Shown here: positions 58,528-64,000 of the stretch, one piece after another | How positions within the stretch are numbered: the first letter of the stretch is position 1 | Layout of the letters: every line of letters starts with the position of its first letter | NCBI GenBank assembly: GCA_033439265.1 | Contig: JAVTVX010000019.1 | Span: forward strand, 16,456,039-16,520,038 | Origin: Dillenia suffruticosa | Lineage: Eukaryota > Streptophyta > Magnoliopsida > Dilleniales > Dilleniaceae | Reading direction: 5' to 3' | DNA length: 64,000 nt | The notes under the pieces: generated by a model | Seen by the model: the letters and a program-made list of their open reading frames with translations, nothing else | What the model was told of the DNA's origin: nothing | Databases searched by the model: none | Made by a program: the position numbers and the translations under genes

Positions 58528-59881
58528 TGGTCAGGTTATCGAAGCCCTCAAATTAATACTGATTTCCCCAATGCAACAAACTGTAGCAATAGTGGTTACC
58601 AGGTCGAATCCCAAGGGAACTAATTAATTCAATCTCTTAGTTAATGTAAAAAAATAAAATTGGGGGTTTTCAAACAAATTGCTAAAATAAAATTTGCCGA
58701 ATAAAAATTAATAACCTAAAAATAAGAAACAAATCAACAATGCAAAATACTAAAATGTAAGGAAGAAATTCAATTTACCAAACTCCGATTCAAGGGTTCA
58801 TATATTCGATTGTCTTATTGATCATTGGTTAAAAATATTATTCTTGCAATTCAAGCATTTAACCTTAAATTTATTAGGATAGTCATAATAAATTTTGTGT
58901 TTTCCTAAAATAATTGACTAAACCCAACATCCAATCAAAATTTATCATTAATTGACTGGGCACGATAGCGTTCCATATCAAATAATGACAGCATTAAGTT
59001 CTGTGAAAACAGTTAAACCAAAATACAAATAATCAGGATAGCCATACAATTATTCAATTTTGTTTCATCGATTTCTTAGGTTAAAATGAATATCGACAAA
59101 CGACCCATAAACATATATAACTTATTTGCTACTCATACCATTCATTCATGACAATTACGGATCATTGAAATCCTGGATGCAGTAGAAAAATTGATATTGA
59201 ATTAAATTGTCAGATTAACCAATACCAATCTTTTATAAAAATAAACCAAGAATCGACGAATACTTGAATAAAAGACAAGAAATTAAATAAAATACATAAC
59301 CTCACAATGAAGAACAATCGATTAAAATTCCCCTTGAATCAGAATAAAGAAACTAACCACTCATGGTGGTAAGTATCAATACAAGAAAATAAAAAATAAT
59401 GTTCCTAAAAAGAAAGAAAAAAATAAAAAATAAAACCTAATGAGAGATTGAATGAACAGTCATGAGGTTGCTCTCTTTTCTCCTTAAGATGCAGCCACCT
59501 CCTTGGAGTATTGTGTAGAGAGTATTATGTTTTTCATTGAGTGCAGCCCTTCATTTACATAGGCAAGGCAGCCGGCCCCTTTTTGGAAAGAAAATATATG
59601 AATGTGCTCTTTCCTTCCAACCTCTTTGAGAGAATTAGTAACATGAGAGATTTAGTATCATTTTCTTTCCCTTTTAATCTTTCAAATCAATTAGGAATCT
59701 TCCCATTATAAACTTTACTCCCAATTAGCTCCAAAATTTCCTTGTTAAACCCAATTTGCTCCAAATCCTCCATTTCAATTTCCTAAAAAATAAAATTCAA
59801 TAAAACCAACCATTAGTACATTAAACAATTCAAATTCAAACCATGATAACAATAATAAATTCAATAAATTGCATGTTATCA
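58528..59881 (-). repeat. 5' LTR of Athila copy 2
   Basis: Partner of 53939-55292, bounded by the primer site and by the GCTCT duplication. Confidence 0.95.
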
Positions 59882-60221
59882 GCTCTCTGTCTTCCAAGAT
59901 GGCTAAGGCAATAGGCATCGGAGAGGCCCTTAATTGGATCAAGGAGTAGGGTGTTAGAAAAGGGAGGTTGTGGAGTTGGATTCTCTAGTTGTCATCAAGG
60001 TATTAAGAAGCGCTGTTGCTTTTCTATGTCATTTGTTCTAGTCATTGGCTTGCTCTAGTCATTGGCATTGCAAGGATTTAGCGGCTCCTATAAAAAATGT
60101 AGTATTTAATTTCCTAAAGACATTTGTAAATGAGGTCGCTCATTTATTAGCTAGGAAGACCCGATCTATGTCAAAATCCCAACTGTGGGATTCCTTTCCT
60201 ACTCCTTTCGCTATAGCTATG

Positions 60222-60460
60222 CACTACAAAAAACATCACATTTTCCGATACTTTTTTTCCCGACGTTTAAGCTTTGTGTTGTCCCTATTTTGCTTTTGGT
60301 GACGTTTTAGTAAAGAAATATCAGTAAAAACATTGTTCGATAACATTTAGGTGCCAAAATATTGAGAAAAATATTTTATGCGCAAAAGTAAGGGGTAGTG
60401 GAAATTTTTGCCGATATTTTAACCCTAAACGTTAATAAAAGTTTTCAGTTTTACCAATAT
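60222..60460. mobile_element. Single CACTA-like terminus and subterminal region
   Basis: CACTACAAAAAAC at 60222-60234 is a typical CACTA terminus directly next to the LINE remnant. It is followed by CCGATA/CCCGACGTTT-type motifs and TATCGGC-like copies up to about 60480. No matching inverted end was found, so the length is unknown. Confidence 0.5.
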
Positions 60461-61580
60461 TTCTTATAATATATATCGGCAAAACTTTCTTCTCTACTAA
60501 TGTTTAGTCTAAACATCAAGAAACGGTAGATCAAGAGATGGACTAGAGAGGAAGACATAAAGAGAGAGATGTCGATGTTTTTATTTAGAAAGATTGAAAA
60601 AGGGTAGAGAGAGGGACTAGAAAGAGACATTTTAGAGAGATGGAGGATATGCTGATGATAGTACATGATCCAATGGCATATTACAACAAGACTTAAATCA
60701 CCCGATTCTATTAGATCGTAAAACCCATGAATAATTAAATATGCTCTTGATATCTCGATTGAGTGCTCTCTCGGTTCGGCACTCTAACTCACACTTTTGA
60801 CCTTCTTAGTATTACTCTTTTGGGGAGCCAACTACTTTCAGACATCTCGGTTATTCCACTTCTCAATGGATATGTTTCACTAATATGGAAATAATTCCAC
60901 TACGTAATAAGTTCAAAAGAAAAGAAATCTTTAACAATTTTGAATCTTCCATAATCAGATATGAGCCTCCCCTACTCTCGGGAAAGTCCTTATAAATAAG
61001 CAAACGGATCTCAGTATTCACTCCCGATAAGGCAGAAAATCTCCGTGATAACTTGAACATACCTTCATCAATAAGATCTTAAATCTCTGATAGATCTTTG
61101 ACTACAGTCCCAGTAATCTTGAAAGATTCAGAACAATCTCTCTACAAAAAAAAATTAAGATTCATATACCCCTAAATGCATACATGCATACAGAACTTGT
61201 CTTATAGGAGGAAAGGTACTACCTCAAAGGCCATGTTTGCAGTGGGAGGATAGGTATCCAATCCTGCAAACACTCCTCTACAACACCTCTTGAAAATCAA
61301 CTAGATGCTTTGGCTGGCCACACCAGCACCCAGTAGAAGCGCTCCCCCAGGAGGAGCACCATGCACTTGCCATGCAACTCCAAACTTAACCGACACCACC
61401 TGCTACTCTAGACTCTCCCAACAAAGTCCACTGCTCAGAGATGGAGAGGCTAGAATCAAAGATATAGGGGATGAGCAAGTAGTTGGAAGTGCTTAGTCGC
61501 GCCTGCCAACAAGAAGGATCACTCTCTCCACATAGGTCAGAGCAGTCGCATTTGCATAGACTCCAATCTCAAAGGCATTG
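60461..61580. other. Probable leader region of the Tat-like element, no gene
   Basis: No frame above 71 codons. The sequence between the CACTA-like end and the gag remnant may include the leader and 5' end of the Tat-type element. No LTR or primer site could be recognised. Confidence 0.4.
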
Positions 61581-62313
61581 AAAGCCCTCAGTTACCTCTC
61601 CACATGATCTAGATGACCTGAGAAAATAGATCGAGGACATTGTGGCCACCAAATTGAAGCGTGCTAGTGCAAGCAAAGAGTATACCACTCAATATACCAC
61701 CAGTCTTTCTCCTTTCGACCCTAAGGTCTCTACTGAACCCATCCAAGAGATGTGTATCTCCCTTTTATGAAGAGATATGATGGTATTACGAACCCTTGAG
61801 ACCTTGTGACCTACTTTGTGATGGTTATGATGTTGAGGGATATGCAAGACGCTACCAAGTGTAAACACTTCCCTATGATCTTGATGGGAAATGCCTTAAT
61901 ATGGTTCAATTTACTCCCTTCATTCAGCATTAGGAGCTGTTCTCAACTCCAGTAACAGTTTGAAACTGATTTTGTGATCAGTCATGGAGCCAAATGGAAG
62001 TCAACCTCCCTCTGTCTTTATAGCAAGGGGATAACGAGCCCTTATGAGATTTCCTAGACAAGTTCAAGAATGAGATGATGAAGATCTCTGGTTTAGATCA
62101 CTCCATTGCCCTAGTAGCATCGCTTACTAGTTTACGGCCTTTAGGTATGAAAACCTCTATAACAAAGAATCCTGCATCAGCATTCAAGAATTCTATGTTC
62201 CAGTAGAAAGTACATCACAGTGGAGGAAACTGAGGCATTTGGCAAACATCAAAATGGAGCAGGGAAGAATGAACGCAATTGCTCACCTTGGTGACCCTCA
62301 CCCAAGAGGAGCC
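61581..62313 (+). pseudogene. gag remnant of a Tat-type Ty3-gypsy element
   Basis: Read across shifts, the + strand gives SMKRYDGITNP, then DLVTYFVMVMMLRDMQDATK, then FPMILMGNALIWFNLLPSFS, then QQFETDFVISHGAKWKSTS. This pattern (YDG..DP, then FPxxLxGxAxxWFxxLPxxSI, then FxxxFVxxxxxxK) is the Retrotrans_gag domain of Tat/Ogre/Retand elements. Every segment is followed by a stop or shift. It is cut at 62313 by the start of another LTR. Confidence 0.75.
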
Positions 62314-64000
62314 TGTAACACCAAAAAAAAAAAAAAACAGCAGCGGAGTGTTACGTTTTGAGCCAAAATGTAGTACCCCATGCATTTGGGAAATTAGGGA
62401 TTAAAACCCTAATTTCCCCTTCTCTCTCTCTCTCTTTCTCTTTCCTCGACTCCTCATCTCCCCCCCGTTGCGTCTCCCTCTTCCGCTACCATGCTCCGCC
62501 GTGACCTACTGCCACCACCACCATTACCATCGTCTTCTTCTTCTTCTCTCCTTCTCTATCTTCCCTCTCAGTTTCCTTCTCTCTCCGCTGTTTACTCTCT
62601 CTAATGATCTCCCTCTCGGTTTCCTCCGTTGCGCGCCACCACCGTACGCTTTCGTCACGCGCCACCACCGCGAGCACACCAGTACGCGACAACCGCGAGA
62701 GTGCGCGACAGCTCGAGAGCGCGCGACAGCCCAGAGCACTGCGCGCTCTCCCGAGCCCGAGCGCGCCCCAGTTTGCGCGCGAGTCAGCACGCGAGCCTAG
62801 AGCGAGCCAGCACGCGAGCCCAGCGCGAGCCAGTGCGTGACCCAGCGTGAGCTAGCGTGCAAGCCCAGCACGAGCAGCGCGTGACCCTCTGTGCGAGCAT
62901 AGCGTGGCCCAGCATGCCCCAGCACGAGCACAGCGCACTCCAACGCGCGATCCACTGCGCGAGCGCTCGATCCAGCTCACGAGCGCACGATCCAACTCGC
63001 TAGCGTGAGCCCTAGCCATTGCGCGTTTGCCCACAGGTCGCCAGCCGCAAGCCCGCAGGCCCGTGGCCCAGTCTAGCCCGCGACCCAGTCCGGCCTGTGG
63101 CCCATTGCCGACCCGCAGGCCCTCCAGGCCCGCCAGACCCATCAGGCCCGCAGGTCCACCAGGCCCACCAGCCCATCAACCCGCCAGCCCGTGGCCTACA
63201 AGCCCGCGATGGCCCGTGACAGTCCGTGAGCCTCTGCGAAGGTAAATGACTCAAAGTTTTGATTTTCGCACTAGGATTTCAAAATTCTTTAGTAATTGGA
63301 CTTAAATTGCTCACAATTATTTCAAATTTGGAAACATTCAGGTTTTAGACCAAACCGACGGGCGAACGAAAGCTAAATCTGAGATCCGAGGAACCCTAGG
63401 TGAGAGAAATGAAATCTCTTCAACTCTTGAATAAACTTTGTCAAATTAGGTAGCATTAGTTGGTTTTAGATTCGAATTAAGATTGATTTTGATTTTTGGT
63501 TATATACTTATAAATAGAATGAAATTGATGACATTGGAATTTGTTTATAAATTGAGAATTTAGAGTTTGTACGAAATTAAGGAAAATGATAAACCCTAAA
63601 ATAGTCAAAAATTTGATGAAAATCGTGATAATTTGATTAGGTTAGCTTTCTTGGTGATTCGATTGAGGGGAGCATTGCTCTATGTATTGTGGTTTTATTG
63701 GGGAGTGCGTTATCCTCCCAAAATAGTGAATGAGATTTATTTCAATACTTTTGTTTAATATGTAAACCCTATTTTACAACATTTTGATAATGAGCATGAT
63801 TTGTCGTATGTTTGAAATGTTTTGATTGGTTTTAAAATTGATTTTGGTGAATCGATGGAGTGTCCAAAAACTGTGTTGAATTGTGAAATTATGCATCCAT
63901 ATGGTTGAAATGTATAATGTGTCATTTTATTCTATATGTTGTATTGGTTTATGAACCTGATTACGGCACATTTTGATATGATATTGATTTTGGTCTTGAG
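62314..64000 (+). mobile_element. Probable start of a Tekay-type LTR, continuing past the window
   Basis: TGTAACACC at 62314 is the Tekay LTR start. It sits abruptly inside the Tat gag remnant. Typical following phrases are an A-run, GTGTTACG, AAATTAGGG and AAACCCTAATTTCCCC, then a CT-rich run. The downstream part (63240-64000) is AT-rich and noncoding, as in Tekay LTRs. The other end and the partner are outside the window, so this rests on the start motif, the break in gag and the general resemblance. Confidence 0.5.
62640..63240 (+). repeat. GC-rich block of short degenerate repeats in the LTR
   Basis: About 600 bases strongly enriched in G and C within an AT-rich region. The first half repeats GCGCGAGC/CAGCACGCGAGC-like units. 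The second half (63040-63210) repeats GGCCCGCAGGCCC/CCAGCCCGTGGCC-like units. Overlapping long frames exist on both strands only because AT-rich stops are absent. They have no protein features beyond Ala/Arg/Pro bias. Confidence 0.8.

Larger units (their letters stand above)
53939..59881 (-). mobile_element. Non-autonomous Athila derivative (5.9 kb), deleted for RT and integrase
   Basis: LTRs of 1354 bp each (53939-55292 and 58528-59881) are flanked by the perfect duplication GCTCT (53934-53938 and 59882-59886). It has the same LTR ends, primer site and polypurine tract as Athila copy 1. It retains only a shortened gag-protease frame (57245-58483) and the noncoding 3' region. RT, RNase H and integrase are absent, so movement would have needed another element's enzymes. 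It is inserted antisense in the LINE RNase H. Confidence 0.95.
52240..60215 (+). mobile_element. Decayed LINE with RT, zf-RVT and RNase H parts, split by Athila copy 2
   Basis: LINE sequence lies at 52240-53938 and 59882-60215. RT pieces: an NTLIAYEVMHSFE-like segment near 52470, and the open frame 52592-52858 reading LIRMGFSQKWVGWIMMCVSS, then HFVNHNGKNFGPIMP. Downstream come a WRAGSRSLISFWNDP segment (52965-53020) and AIHILTRCHLADECWL (about 53490-53540), a zinc-binding zf-RVT-like segment. The RNase H domain (NVDKATSG and NGSFVAAHSTKLRRS) is cut at 53938 and resumes at 59882 with KAIGIGEALNWIKE-like and VNEVAHLLARKTRSMS sequence. AT-rich simple sequence (TTTTTAT)n at 53240-53290 interrupts it. 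There are many stops. The 5' end is not defined. Confidence 0.85.

Noticed and set aside
60863..61060. 65-codon minus-strand frame
   Set aside because: No family recognised, and it lies in the probable leader of a Tat-type element.
62468..63254. Several overlapping long open frames on both strands, rich in Ala, Arg and Pro
   Set aside because: They exist on both strands and in several phases at once, caused by GC-rich repeats lacking stop codons. They contain no domain and lie in a probable LTR.

Overview
This is a nuclear plant genome window, most likely from a eudicot with a repeat-rich genome. The sequence is visibly AT-rich. It carries plant-type retrotransposons (Athila, Tekay chromovirus, Tork-, Ale- and SIRE-like copia, plant LINEs with an RNase H tail), plant CACTA-type DNA elements, and two small plant-specific genes. 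No bacterial operon, CRISPR array, rRNA gene or intact tRNA gene was seen. The species cannot be named from the sequence alone.

Layout. 1-3470: 3' part and long LTR of a decayed SIRE/Maximus-like copia element, with two blocks of tandem repeats. 4160-6550: a LINE on the minus strand. 6560-8480: no gene I can name, with one possible exon. 8488-9445: a complete non-autonomous CACTA element with a 3-bp target duplication. 10423-10725: a probable small intronless gene on the minus strand. 10990-14218: nothing assignable.

14219-46881 is one nested stack. A Tork-like copia (+) has a CACTA-like element (15390-16404) and an Ale-like copia (minus, 16752-21299, target duplication GTTTT) in its gag. 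A Tekay chromovirus (minus, 23609-45194) sits in its reverse transcriptase. The Tekay element has a CACTA element in its 3' LTR (24932-26009; the matching empty site is kept in its 5' LTR). An Athila element (minus, 29750-39852, target duplication TTGAT, both LTRs 1363 bp) sits in the Tekay reverse transcriptase. The broken reading frames of each host rejoin across the inserts, which confirms the order.

46882-51000 is mostly gene-free. 51076-51663 is the one clearly intact gene, a DUF4228/PADRE protein with an N-myristoylation start. 52240-60215 is a LINE (+) whose RNase H domain is split by a second Athila element (53939-59881, target duplication GCTCT, LTRs 1354 bp each). That element is an internally deleted, non-autonomous copy that still keeps a 412-codon open frame. 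60222-62313 holds one CACTA-like terminus and a decayed Tat-type gag. From 62314 to the window end there is probably the start of another Tekay-type LTR with an unusual GC-rich block.

The host genes show no pathway relationship. The biological content is the transposon history: at least three insertion layers, with target duplications, primer sites and an empty site readable directly. I do not see convincing evidence of a previously undescribed functional system. The most unusual items are the in-frame-deleted Athila derivative, its internal copy of the primer-binding-site/LTR junction, and tRNA-like promoter boxes inside two CACTA elements.
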